Positions 9,482 to 18,081 of a stretch of 64,000 nt of DNA are shown here, one piece after another. The stretch covers positions 1 through 64,000 of the forward strand of contig CAZAXF010000008.1 of assembly GCA_964489055.1 (NCBI GenBank), read 5' to 3'. Source of the DNA: 66-474 sp964489055 (lineage in GTDB: Bacteria; Pseudomonadota; Gammaproteobacteria; Xanthomonadales; Rhodanobacteraceae). The notes below the pieces were generated by a model. That model did not search any database, was not told the origin of the DNA, and saw only the letters and a list, made by a program, of their open reading frames with translations. The position numbers and the translations under genes were made by a program. Within the stretch, counting starts at the first letter, position 1. The number at the start of each line of letters is the position of its first letter.

Positions 9482-10786
9482 ATGTTTGGTTACTACGTCA
9501 GCCTCGCGTTGCGCAGTTTCAAGCGCAACAAGGCGATCACACCACTGATGGTGCTGGTACTCGGGCTTGGCATTGGTGCATTTATCACGACGTTGACCGT
9601 CGTCAAGCTGCTGTCCGGTGATCCGCTGCCGCAGAAAAGCGCACGGATTTTTACGCCCGAACTCAACCCGTTGACTGCGCAGGCTTCCGCGGTTGCCGGT
9701 CCTGCCCCTCAGGGCAACCTCGTCACCTATAGGGACGCCATGAACCTGTTGCGCGGCCACAAGGCACAGCGGCAGGCGGCGATGGCACTGACGCGTGTGA
9801 AGATTTCTCCGCAGGAGCCCAACCAGAGCCCGTTCTTCAACAACGGCGTCATGACCACCGCCGACTTCTTCGCGATGTTCGACGTGCCGTTCCGGTACGG
9901 CGGCAGTTGGAGCGCACAGGCTGGTCAGGACGCGGCGCGGTTAGCCGTAATCGGGCGGCAACTGAATGACAAGGTGTTCGGTGGCCGCAACAGCGTTGGC
10001 CAGACAATACGCATCAACGATCACGACTACCGCATCATCGGCGTGCTGCGGCAGTGGGCCCCACAGCCACGCTTCTATTCTGTGAATCTGAGTCAGGGAA
10101 GCAGCTACGGCAACGGTGATGCAGTCTTCATCCCGTTGGGCGCCGCACTCGCGGACAGGATGAGGCCGGAAACCGTCAATTGCTTCGGTAACCCCACGAA
10201 CAATCTCAAAACCGACCCGTGCGCGTGGTTGAGCGTGTGGGTCGAGTTCGCCCACCCAACGGATGCCAAAGCGTACAAGACATTCCTGGCCAACTACGTC
10301 GATGCGCAGGTCTCAGCAGGGCGGTTTCACCTGCGCCAGCAATGGCTGCCCAATCTGACGGGCTTCCTGTCGCAGCAGCAGGTAGTGCCGGATGATGCTC
10401 GCCTCGAAGCGTACCTTGCGTTTGGGTTCCTGCTGATCTGCATCGTCGGCACCGTCGGCCTCCTGTTGGCGAAGTGCCTGGGGCGCTCGCACGAGGTCGG
10501 GGTTCGACGTGCGATGGGAGCGAGTCGGGCAGCGATTTTCGCGCAGTTCATCATTGAATCGGCAATGGTCGGGGTGGCTGGGGGAGTGCTGGGTTTGGCA
10601 TTCGCGGAATTCGGGCTTTGGCAAGTCCGCCACCAGCCGGCGCAGTACGCGCATTTGGCGCATCTCGATCCCGCGATGTTCGGTATGACGTTCGTTGTTG
10701 CGGTTGTCGCGAGCCTGATTGCTGGTGTGCTTCCGGCGTGGCGCGCCTGCACTGTCGCCCCGGCCCCCCAGCTCCAGTCAATCTGA
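9482..10786 (+). CDS. MacB/FtsX-type ABC transporter permease, first copy
   Basis: Inner-membrane permease of the macrolide/lipoprotein/peptide efflux ABC family, 434 residues. It has one N-terminal helix (ITPLMVLVLGLGIGAFITT), a periplasmic MacB-like core domain (about residues 45-310) and three C-terminal helices forming the FtsX domain. The conserved cytoplasmic loop EVGVRRAMGASRAAIFAQF lies between the first two. The ATG at 9482 is preceded by GAGAGGAG; the frame is open to 9443, but that extension lacks a ribosome site. The second permease starts ten bases after its stop. No ATP-binding subunit or membrane-fusion adaptor lies next to them. Confidence 0.88.
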   Translation: MFGYYVSLALRSFKRNKAITPLMVLVLGLGIGAFITTLTVVKLLSGDPLPQKSARIFTPELNPLTAQASAVAGPAPQGNLVTYRDAMNLLRGHKAQRQAAMALTRVKISPQEPNQSPFFNNGVMTTADFFAMFDVPFRYGGSWSAQAGQDAARLAVIGRQLNDKVFGGRNSVGQTIRINDHDYRIIGVLRQWAPQPRFYSVNLSQGSSYGNGDAVFIPLGAALADRMRPETVNCFGNPTNNLKTDPCAWLSVWVEFAHPTDAKAYKTFLANYVDAQVSAGRFHLRQQWLPNLTGFLSQQQVVPDDARLEAYLAFGFLLICIVGTVGLLLAKCLGRSHEVGVRRAMGASRAAIFAQFIIESAMVGVAGGVLGLAFAEFGLWQVRHQPAQYAHLAHLDPAMFGMTFVVAVVASLIAGVLPAWRACTVAPAPQLQSI

Positions 10787-10796
10787 GGAGATTTTC

Positions 10797-12035
10797 ATGG
10801 AAATCCGACCCGTCCTTGCTGCGCTGCGAAAGCACAAGATTCCGGCCACGCTGATCGTGCTGGAAATCGCATTGGCGTGCGCCGTGCTGTGCAACGCCGT
10901 GTTCATGATGGGTCACCGCGTCGGCGAAATGCGTATCCAGAACGCGATCGATCAGAACGGCATCGTCAGCATCAGTGTCAGCGGCATCAGCTCGAAACGT
11001 GCCAACGGGGACATTCCGGGCAATCTGGCAGCCTTGCGTGAAATCCATGGCGTGACCGCCGCTACCGCCATCAACATGGTGCCGCTGTCGAACGGCCCCA
11101 TGATGGCCAATTCCGCCGGGGCATCGCCAAAGCTCACTTCCAAGGGCAGCCAGATGGTTGCGCCCTACGCCTTTACAAGTGGCGGTCCGGCGGCTTTGGG
11201 GCTTCACCTGTTGAGGGGCAGGTTCTTCAACGCCGAAGAGTACGCGGGTGGCTCAGTCGACGACACTGGAACGCCTACGAGCCATGTGGTGGTGATTACG
11301 CAACATTTGGCGCACCGCCTGTGGCCCGGCCAGAACGCGCTCGGCAAGCAACTCTATTTCAGTCCGACTGCGCACTACACAGTGGTTGGCGTCGTCGCCA
11401 ATGTCCTGCTGCCCGCGGAGATCAATGGCCCTGCCAACTTCGCCAACGCCACGTTCTTTCCCGCCAGTTCAGCTGAGGACGTTTTGGGAATGCGCAACTA
11501 CATAGTGCGCACCGCGCCGCAGAACCGTGAACGTGCCTTGCGCAGCGCGGTGGCAAAACTACGGGCCGCGTCGCCCGACGCCGTCGTGAGGGGTCAAACC
11601 TTTACCCAGATCCGCGACGAGTACTTTGCAAATATGCGCAGCGTGGTGTGGATACTGGCGCAGGTGTGCATCGTGATGCTGTTGGTGACGGCCTTCAGCA
11701 TCGTCGGGCTTACCAGCTTTTGGGTAGGCCAACGGCGTCGTCACATCGGTATCCGCCGCGCGCTGGGCGCACGACGCATCCAGATTGCGCAGTACTTCCA
11801 GGCCGAGAATCTCCTGTTGAGCACGGCAGGCGTTATCGCCGGGATGATTCTGGCGTACGCCGCCAATCTGTACCTGATGCAGCATTACCAACTGGACCGG
11901 ATGCCCTGGTATTACCTGCCGGTGGGCGCAGTCGCGCTGTGGCTGATCGGGCAACTGGCGGTGCTGGGCCCGGCCGTGCGCGCGTCTCGTGTGCCGCCAG
12001 TGGTTGCGATGCGCAGCATGTCAAAACGCGTTTGA
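10797..12035 (+). CDS. MacB/FtsX-type ABC transporter permease, second copy
   Basis: Partner permease of 412 residues with the same topology: helix 1 at about residues 15-38, a periplasmic core, then three C-terminal helices. The loop RRRHIGIRRALGARRIQIAQ matches the FtsX coupling region. TGAGGAG directly before the ATG at 10797 is a good ribosome site and overlaps the stop of the first permease, so the pair is co-translated. In related bacteria such permease pairs work with a LolD/MacB-type ATPase encoded nearby. That subunit is absent here and must be supplied from elsewhere if the system is functional. Confidence 0.88.
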   Translation: MEIRPVLAALRKHKIPATLIVLEIALACAVLCNAVFMMGHRVGEMRIQNAIDQNGIVSISVSGISSKRANGDIPGNLAALREIHGVTAATAINMVPLSNGPMMANSAGASPKLTSKGSQMVAPYAFTSGGPAALGLHLLRGRFFNAEEYAGGSVDDTGTPTSHVVVITQHLAHRLWPGQNALGKQLYFSPTAHYTVVGVVANVLLPAEINGPANFANATFFPASSAEDVLGMRNYIVRTAPQNRERALRSAVAKLRAASPDAVVRGQTFTQIRDEYFANMRSVVWILAQVCIVMLLVTAFSIVGLTSFWVGQRRRHIGIRRALGARRIQIAQYFQAENLLLSTAGVIAGMILAYAANLYLMQHYQLDRMPWYYLPVGAVALWLIGQLAVLGPAVRASRVPPVVAMRSMSKRV

Positions 12036-12049
12036 GGCAACCGGCCTCA

Positions 12050-12075
12050 TTGCGGGCCTTGATTAATGCCCGCAA
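12050..12075. terminator. Hairpin after the permease pair, no T tract
   Basis: TTGCGGGC and GCCCGCAA form a perfect 8-bp stem with a 10-base AT-rich loop, 15 bases past the second permease stop. A T run is missing, so intrinsic termination is uncertain. The rest of the gap to 12364 shows no gene. Confidence 0.4.
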
Positions 12076-12364
12076 CGGATCGATTCTTGCCGTGCCGGTT
12101 GCCGCGATCGGCCCAACCAGGCGCCCGCAGATCGCCATCTGTAGCCGGCTGCGGCATGCGTCGACGGTTCATTTCATGGCGCGCGAGTGCCGTTCGTGGC
12201 AGGTCTTGCTGCCGGTCATGCGGTCTCATGCTGGTTTGACCACCGTGCTGCCCGAGGTGCCACTGTCATGACGCGCGGCTTCCGGGTACAGTGCGGGGCC
12301 CGCGGCGCCGGACGCCGCGGACCCGACTTCGACACGCAACGCGAGCCGTCATCCGGGAGCCGAC

Positions 12365-13789
12365 ATGAAACTTGTACCCATCGCCGCCAGCGCGCTCGCG
12401 CTGACGGCTTTCGCGGCAGGCGCCGCCGCACCGCCGCCGGCGGAATTTCCGCCCGACGCCTTCCCTTCGACCTACCGGCCGCTGCCCTCGCAGCCCACGC
12501 TGATCCGGCACGCGACGATCTTCACCGGCGCCGGCGAGCGCATCGACGACGGCGCGTTGCTGATGCGGGACGGCAGGATCGTGGCGGTGGGGCGCGGGGT
12601 CGCGGCGCCGGCCGGTGCGGTGGTGATCGACGCCAGGGGCAAGTACGTGACGCCGGGCATCGTCGACGTGCACTCGCACCTGGGCGTGTATCCCTCGCCG
12701 GGTGTCAGCGCCACCGCGAACGGCAACGAGATGACCCACCCGACCACGCCGCAGGTGTCGGCCGAACACTCGGTGTGGCCGCAGGACCCGGGCTTCGACA
12801 CCGCGCGTGCCGGCGGCGTCACCACGCTGGAGATCCTGCCCGGCTCGGGCAACCTGATCGGCGGGCGCGGCGTGGTGTTGAAGAACATCCCGGCGCTCAC
12901 CGTGCAGGCGATGAAGTTTCCGGATGCGCCCTACGGCTTGAAGATGGCGTGCGGCGAGAACCCGATGCGCGTGTACGGCAGCCGCAACCAGTTTCCCTCC
13001 ACGCTGATGGGTGACGTCGCGGGCTACCGGCAGGCCTTCGCCGACGCGCAGGCCTACGACCGCGCCTGGAAGGCATGGCAGGCCAAGCGCGAGGCCAAGG
13101 GCAGCGCCGAGGCCGGCGCGCCGCCCAAGCGCGACCTCGGCATGGAAACCCTGGCGATGGTGCTGGACGGCCGCATCCGGGTGCAGATGCACTGCTACCG
13201 TTCCGACGAAATGGCGGCGCTGCTGGACGTGGCGCGGGAATTCGGCTTCCACATCGCCGCCTTCCACCACGCGGTCGAGGCCTACAAGATCCCGCGCGTG
13301 CTGGCCGATGCCGGCACCTGCGCCGCGGTCTGGGCCGACTGGTGGGGCTTCAAGATGGAGGCTTGGGACGGCATCCGCGCCAATCTCGCGATGGTCGACG
13401 CCGGCGGCGCCTGCGCGCTGATCCATTCCGACGACGCGAACGGCGTCCAGCGCCTCAACCAGGAAGTCGCCAAGGCGCTGGCCGCGGGGCGCCGCGCCGG
13501 GCTCGACATCAGCGACGCCCACGCGGTGTCCTGGATGACCCTGAACCCGGCGCGGGCGCTCGGGCTGGGCGATCGCATCGGCTCGCTGGCGGCGGGCAAG
13601 AACGCCGACGTCGTGATCTGGAGCGGCCATCCGTTCAGCGTTTACACCCACGCCGACAAGGTGTTCCTCGATGGCGCGCTGGTGTACGACCGCGCCGACC
13701 CGAAGCGGCAGGCGCAGTCGGACTTCATGCTGGGCAGCTCGATCGGGACCGCGCCCGGCGCGGCCGGCACCACGGAGGACGCGCCATGA
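12365..13789 (+). CDS. Exported metal-dependent amidohydrolase
   Basis: Amidohydrolase-superfamily protein (imidazolonepropionase/PHP-like clade) of 474 residues with a signal peptide ending near AAGAAAP. Metal-site motifs are intact: GIVDVHSHLG (HxH, near residue 103), QMHCYRSDEM, AAFHHAVEAYK and IHSDDANG. GLGDRIGSLAAGKNADVVIW near the C-terminus is the usual end of the small beta domain. CCGGGAG lies just before the ATG. Its last bases overlap the start of the next amidohydrolase (ATGA), so the two are produced together. The substrate cannot be inferred; peptide- or amide-like compounds in the periplasm are plausible. Confidence 0.9.
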   Translation: MKLVPIAASALALTAFAAGAAAPPPAEFPPDAFPSTYRPLPSQPTLIRHATIFTGAGERIDDGALLMRDGRIVAVGRGVAAPAGAVVIDARGKYVTPGIVDVHSHLGVYPSPGVSATANGNEMTHPTTPQVSAEHSVWPQDPGFDTARAGGVTTLEILPGSGNLIGGRGVVLKNIPALTVQAMKFPDAPYGLKMACGENPMRVYGSRNQFPSTLMGDVAGYRQAFADAQAYDRAWKAWQAKREAKGSAEAGAPPKRDLGMETLAMVLDGRIRVQMHCYRSDEMAALLDVAREFGFHIAAFHHAVEAYKIPRVLADAGTCAAVWADWWGFKMEAWDGIRANLAMVDAGGACALIHSDDANGVQRLNQEVAKALAAGRRAGLDISDAHAVSWMTLNPARALGLGDRIGSLAAGKNADVVIWSGHPFSVYTHADKVFLDGALVYDRADPKRQAQSDFMLGSSIGTAPGAAGTTEDAP

Positions 13790-15162
13790 GGACGCTCGCG
13801 ATCCTGCTGCTGGCGGTGCTGTGCGCCGCGTGCAGCCCAACAGGCGAACAGACCGCCGCGCCGGCCAGCGGCGGCACCGCACGCGCGTCCGCGGATGGCG
13901 GCAAGGCGATCGCCATCACCGGCGGCACCGTGTACACGCTGGGCGCGGCCGGCAAGCTCGAGAATGCCACGGTGCTGATCCGCGATCGCCGGATTGTCGC
14001 GGTCGGCGCCGATGTCGCCGTTCCCGACGATGCCGAACGCATCGACGCGAGCGGCAAGGTGGTGACGCCGGGCATCTTCGATCCCGAGAGCCAGTTCGGG
14101 GTCGTCGAGGTGAGCCAGGTGAAGGAAACCCGCGATGCCTCGGCCGGTGATTCGCGCTTCAGCGCCGCCTTCGACGTCGCCAGCGCGATCAACCCGCGCT
14201 CGGTGCTGATCCCGGTGAACCGCATCGCCGGCGTCACCCGCGCGATGGTGGCGCCGATGCCGGGCAACGGCCGCATCATCGCCGGCCGCGGCGCGATCAT
14301 CGACCTTGGCGGCGCGGATGGTTTCCTGCAGCGCGATCCCGCTGCGATGTTCGCGGTGCTGGGCGAATCCGGCGCGGAGGAGGCCGGCGGCTCGCGCGCG
14401 GCCGCGCTGCTGGCGCTGCGCGAGGCGCTGCAGGACGCGCGCGACTACGCCGACAACCGCCCGGCCTTCGACCGCAACCAGCGGCGTGCCTACGCCTTGA
14501 CGCGGCTGGACCTCGACGCGTTGCAGCCGGTGCTGCAGGGCAAGCTGCCGCTGGTGGTGCACGTGGACCGGGCCAGCGACATCGACGCGGCGCTGGCGCT
14601 GGCGCGCGACTTCGGGCTGAAGCTGGTGGTCTCCGGCGGCGCCGAGGCCTGGCGCGTGGCCGATGCGCTGGCGGCTGCCGGGGTGCCGGTGCTGCTGGAT
14701 CCGCTGGAAAACCTGCCGGCGCGCTTCGAGACCCTGGGCGCCACGCTGCAGAACGCCGCGCGCCTGCACGCGGCCGGCGTGCTGATCGCGTTCGCCACCG
14801 GCAATACCCACAACGCCCGTAACCTTACCCAGGCGGCGGGCAACGCCGTCGCCAATGGCCTGCCGTGGGACGAGGCCCTCAAGGCGCTGATGCTGAATCC
14901 GGCGAAGATCTACGGCATCGCCGACCGGGTCGGCACGCTGGAAGCGGGCAGGGCCGCCGACGTGGTGGTTTGGAGCGGCGATCCGCTGGAACTGTCCACC
15001 TTCGCCGAACACGTGGTGATCGCCGGCCGCGCGATGCCGATGGAAAGCCGCCAGACCCTGCTGCGCGATCGCTACATGCAGGCCCTGAAGGACGAGGGCG
15101 GGCTGCCGGCCGGCTACATCCATCCGCCATCCGCTGCGGGCGCCGCGCGCGTGGACGACTGA
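13786..15162 (+). CDS. Exported amidohydrolase-like protein lacking the HxH motif
   Basis: Second member of the pair, 458 residues. The N-terminus MRTLAILLLAVLCAACS looks like a lipoprotein signal, with the modified cysteine near residue 17. The fold is clear from RRIVAVGADVAVPDDAERID and, at the end, GIADRVGTLEAGRAADVVVW. Where active relatives have HxH, this one reads GIFDPESQFG (about residues 95-104), so two metal ligands are missing. LVVHVDRASD keeps a later histidine. It may be inactive, bind one metal, or act as the partner chain of the preceding enzyme. Its start overlaps that gene by four bases. Confidence 0.88.
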   Translation: MRTLAILLLAVLCAACSPTGEQTAAPASGGTARASADGGKAIAITGGTVYTLGAAGKLENATVLIRDRRIVAVGADVAVPDDAERIDASGKVVTPGIFDPESQFGVVEVSQVKETRDASAGDSRFSAAFDVASAINPRSVLIPVNRIAGVTRAMVAPMPGNGRIIAGRGAIIDLGGADGFLQRDPAAMFAVLGESGAEEAGGSRAAALLALREALQDARDYADNRPAFDRNQRRAYALTRLDLDALQPVLQGKLPLVVHVDRASDIDAALALARDFGLKLVVSGGAEAWRVADALAAAGVPVLLDPLENLPARFETLGATLQNAARLHAAGVLIAFATGNTHNARNLTQAAGNAVANGLPWDEALKALMLNPAKIYGIADRVGTLEAGRAADVVVWSGDPLELSTFAEHVVIAGRAMPMESRQTLLRDRYMQALKDEGGLPAGYIHPPSAAGAARVDD

Positions 15163-15180
15163 GCGCGCGCGGCGCGGGGC

Positions 15181-16296
15181 TCACTGCGGCGAAGCGCGCA
15201 GGGTCTGTCCGGAATCCGAATGGATCACCAGCTTGCCGGTATCGGTGATGTCGAAGCCGAGGGCGTGGTTCAGGACATCCAGGAACCGTCGTTCCTGCTG
15301 GTCCAGCGCGGGCACGCAGGCCATCAGCGTCGAGGCGATCCTGTCGGTGGCGAGATTCTCGCCGGTCAGTTCATACTGCCCGTGGTAGCGGTTGCAGCCG
15401 CCGCTGCCGGACAATTGCCCGTCGGGATCGAACTGGATCGTGACGTGCGAGCTGTCAATCACGCCGCCGCCGGCGATGTCCTCGACGAGCCAGGTGTGGC
15501 CGGTCAGGAGTGACTTCGGGTCGCCGCCGCAGCCCTGCAGGGTCTCGCCGTCGATCTGCACGGTGACCTTGTCCGGATAGGGCATGCCGGTCATCGAGTC
15601 GCGGCAGATCGCATGGGTGATGTGCGCGTCCAGTCGGTGCGCACCGGTGGATGCGACATACCGCAGGCCGTCGCCGCTCCGGCGCGGCTGCGGCAGCGGC
15701 ATGCGCACGTGCTTCCCGCCGTAGCTCCAGTCGAGGCTCATCGCGCCGTCATCGAGGGTCAGCACCCAGCCGGGTTCGTTGCCCCGCGCCTTGTACGGCA
15801 GCGCGAGGGCGGTCGAGGCCCCCGTCCCGGCCCGCACCAGCCACAGCGTGCCGAGGTCATTCACCGGCTTGTCGCGATCGATGATGTGCGCGGTATCGGT
15901 CGTCCACGACAGCTTTCCGTCCGGGCCGCTGATGGTGCCGCGCAGGCTGTACCGGTGGTTCGGCTGCAGGTTTGCCCTGGGCACCTCGAGCTCGAATGGC
16001 AGCGGAACCTGCCGGCCTTCGGTGTCGATGATCTTGCGGGCCACCATCGGGGCCGCCCGATCGGCGACGGAGGTATCCACGAGGGTCACCTGCGCCCGGG
16101 CGTGCGGCGGCAACGCGATCCGTTCGCGATAGGCCAGTTGGCCCTTGATGGTCACGCGAGGGGTATCGATGGCGGGTAGCTGCGGCCGCGGGCTGACCTG
16201 GGTGCAGGCGGCAAGGCCCGCCGTGAGAATCAGCGCGCTGACCGCCCGCGCTGGAAGCTGGAGTTTGCGTCTGGCTTGGTGCGTTGAAGGTTGCAT
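15181..16296 (-). CDS. Multidomain envelope lipoprotein with YbaY-like and META (HslJ) domains
   Basis: Predicted outer-membrane lipoprotein of 371 residues; the lipobox is LTAGLAAC. Three regions follow. The first is a YbaY/YscW-like beta domain (about residues 50-150, starting VTIKGQLAYRERIALPPHA). The second is a middle region with ARGNEPGWVLTL and YPDKVTVQIDGETLQGCGGD, as in COG3650 proteins. The third is a C-terminal META domain (TGHTWLVEDIAGGGV, FDPDGQLSGSGGCNRYHG, STLMACVPALDQQE). The ATG at 16296 has AAGGAG nine bases upstream; the open frame to 16395 lacks this. The family is linked to envelope stress and resistance to copper or antibiotics in some bacteria, but a specific role is not shown here. 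Confidence 0.82.
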   Translation of the reverse strand: MQPSTHQARRKLQLPARAVSALILTAGLAACTQVSPRPQLPAIDTPRVTIKGQLAYRERIALPPHARAQVTLVDTSVADRAAPMVARKIIDTEGRQVPLPFELEVPRANLQPNHRYSLRGTISGPDGKLSWTTDTAHIIDRDKPVNDLGTLWLVRAGTGASTALALPYKARGNEPGWVLTLDDGAMSLDWSYGGKHVRMPLPQPRRSGDGLRYVASTGAHRLDAHITHAICRDSMTGMPYPDKVTVQIDGETLQGCGGDPKSLLTGHTWLVEDIAGGGVIDSSHVTIQFDPDGQLSGSGGCNRYHGQYELTGENLATDRIASTLMACVPALDQQERRFLDVLNHALGFDITDTGKLVIHSDSGQTLRASPQ

Positions 16297-16706
16297 CGAC
16301 ACTCCTTGATCGCGTGTGGAAACTCGTTGTGCCGGAAGACTCCGGCGCAGGAAAACCTTGCGTGCAATGGCGGGTTCGATGGTGGCCGTTTGCATTCACC
16401 CCTTTCGTGCCGGGGAGGGATCGTGATTGCGAGCCCCCGCGTGCGCCGATGCAACAGTCGGGCGTGATATTCCGTTCGCGCCGGGCGCAGCTTGCACAGG
16501 CAAGCGGAGTCGATGCGTCTGGCGACCCGGCTCTTCGGTTCGCTCCTTCGGGGCTTGCCCGGACGTCGCTCGCGGACCATGACCGGAATCACGCCACCGT
16601 GTACCCGTTCGCCCCCGGGTCAGATCCGGGAGCGAACGGGTGTTGCCACGAGGCACCACGCAGGCGCTGCTGCGGGATGCCCGCCCTCATGCATCCGGGC
16701 GGGAAC
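16297..16706. other. Intergenic region with one strong hairpin
   Basis: About 410 bases between the META lipoprotein start and the 3' end of the next gene. The only clear structure is a hairpin: ACCCGTTCGC (16603-16612) pairs perfectly with GCGAACGGGT (16632-16641), with a second inner CCCGG/CCGGG pairing. No T tract follows on either strand. No coding sequence is supported. Confidence 0.5.
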
Positions 16707-17774
16707 TCAGAACGGTGCCTGGATCACGTGGAACTTGCTGGTCACGTTCCCCGATAGCGACGTACTGTCGGGATTCAATGCCATCACGGGCGCGCCTGGC
16801 GAAAGGTCGAACTTCATGAGGTCGACCCAGACCAGGTTCGGTGCGGTCGTCAGCTCGAAATAGTAGCGCTTGGCATTGAGGTTCATCACCGTGCGGTACT
16901 CGGTGTTGTAGATGCCGAAGCCCTGGTAGGGCGCACCAAACGGCACCGAGACGTTGCGCGCGATGGCGAGCACGGAGGCGACCGCCTCGCGCTCGCTCGT
17001 CGGCTTGGGCAGCAGCGCCAGGTAATACGACGCCCGCGCGAATCGGTCCGTGGGACTGACATTGCCGGGGATCGGCGTGTTGCTGCTCGGATGCGCGAAA
17101 TCACCCTCCTTCTTCATCTTCGCCAGCAATGCGAGTTGCTGGTCGTAGGGGGGATCGTTGGTCATGACCTGGTATTGACGACCATGATGAACGACCAGCT
17201 TGCCGTTGATGTACTCGAGGATGGCCGAATCACCGGAGGCGTCTTCCAAGGCCAGGTGCACCGTGGCCTTGTGCCCGTGCGCCTCGGCCATCACCACCTG
17301 GACCTTCTTGAGCAGGGCCAGTGCCTGGTCGACCGTCGCCGCGTTGTCGAGCACGTACTGCCCCCACAGGCCGGCTTGCACGCCCGGCTTGCTCGGGTCG
17401 CGCGGCCCGAAGTCCGTGTGTTTGAGGTACAGCATGTGCATCGCCAGCCCGGCTTCATTGAAGCCGTCGGCCGTGCCGATGCCGTAGATCGGGGTAACGA
17501 TGCTGGCGTATTTGGAGGTCCATTTGGCCGGGTTTACCTTGACAACCGTTTCGGTGCCGACGAGGCCACCGTTACGCTTCATTCCACGCGGAAAGACCAC
17601 GAGCTGCGGTTCGGTGGTTTCCGGCCAGTCCATCGTTCTTCCCACCAGGGTTGCCAGGCCGTTGTCGTTCCACAGCACGCGCGTGCAGGCTTCGGCGGTC
17701 TGCGATATCGCAACGCCGGCGATCAGGACGACCAGCGTGGTGCCCAGGGACATGAAAAGCTTTCGTGTTGTCAT
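16707..17774 (-). CDS. Choloylglycine hydrolase-family Ntn amidase (penicillin V acylase-like), exported
   Basis: Linear-amide C-N hydrolase of 355 residues. The signal peptide ends at AEA, so cleavage exposes C30 as the N-terminal nucleophile (AEAC-TRVLW). Conserved pieces follow: LVGRTMDW (arginine and aspartate of the active site), GFNEAGLAMHMLYL, AILEYINGKLVVHHG and VMTNDPPYDQQLALL. This matches the bile-salt hydrolase/penicillin V acylase family; Gram-negative members often degrade acyl-homoserine lactones or other N-acyl amides. GGAAGGAG lies about eight bases before the ATG. Transcribed alone, divergent from the helicase gene. Confidence 0.9.
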   Translation of the reverse strand: MTTRKLFMSLGTTLVVLIAGVAISQTAEACTRVLWNDNGLATLVGRTMDWPETTEPQLVVFPRGMKRNGGLVGTETVVKVNPAKWTSKYASIVTPIYGIGTADGFNEAGLAMHMLYLKHTDFGPRDPSKPGVQAGLWGQYVLDNAATVDQALALLKKVQVVMAEAHGHKATVHLALEDASGDSAILEYINGKLVVHHGRQYQVMTNDPPYDQQLALLAKMKKEGDFAHPSSNTPIPGNVSPTDRFARASYYLALLPKPTSEREAVASVLAIARNVSVPFGAPYQGFGIYNTEYRTVMNLNAKRYYFELTTAPNLVWVDLMKFDLSPGAPVMALNPDSTSLSGNVTSKFHVIQAPF

Positions 17775-18081
17775 TGGTACATCTCCTTCCGTTGCGCTTG
17801 TACGTTTGGAGTTGTCGGGTGCAGTGGCGCCCCAGTTCCGGGCGACGCACCCGCGTCGTTCTTATCACGCGTCACAGCGGGGAACAAGCGGGAGCCCGGT
17901 ACAGGCACCAGGTGCACCACCGCCACCGAACCGTTTGTTGTGCGAGTCGGTGTGGTCCGTCGTATCCGTGCGGTGCGAACGCACGGATGAAGATGCCGCG
18001 GCCCGGCATGGTCGTGCAGGGACACGTGTCCAGATCCACGTGCCGGTTCCTGTGCGCCGCGCGATGGGCGATACTTGTCCG
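17775..18081. other. Divergent intergenic region between the Ntn amidase and yoaA genes
   Basis: About 300 bases that must hold both promoters. Apart from the palindrome at 17965 I see no convincing -35/-10 pair, operator or small gene. Confidence 0.45.
17965..17987. other. Perfect palindrome in the intergenic region before yoaA
   Basis: TCCGTGCG and CGCACGGA form an 8-bp perfect inverted repeat with a 7-base spacer, in the roughly 300-base gap between the Ntn amidase and the helicase. It could be an operator or a hairpin; nothing else in the gap is recognisable. Confidence 0.35.
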
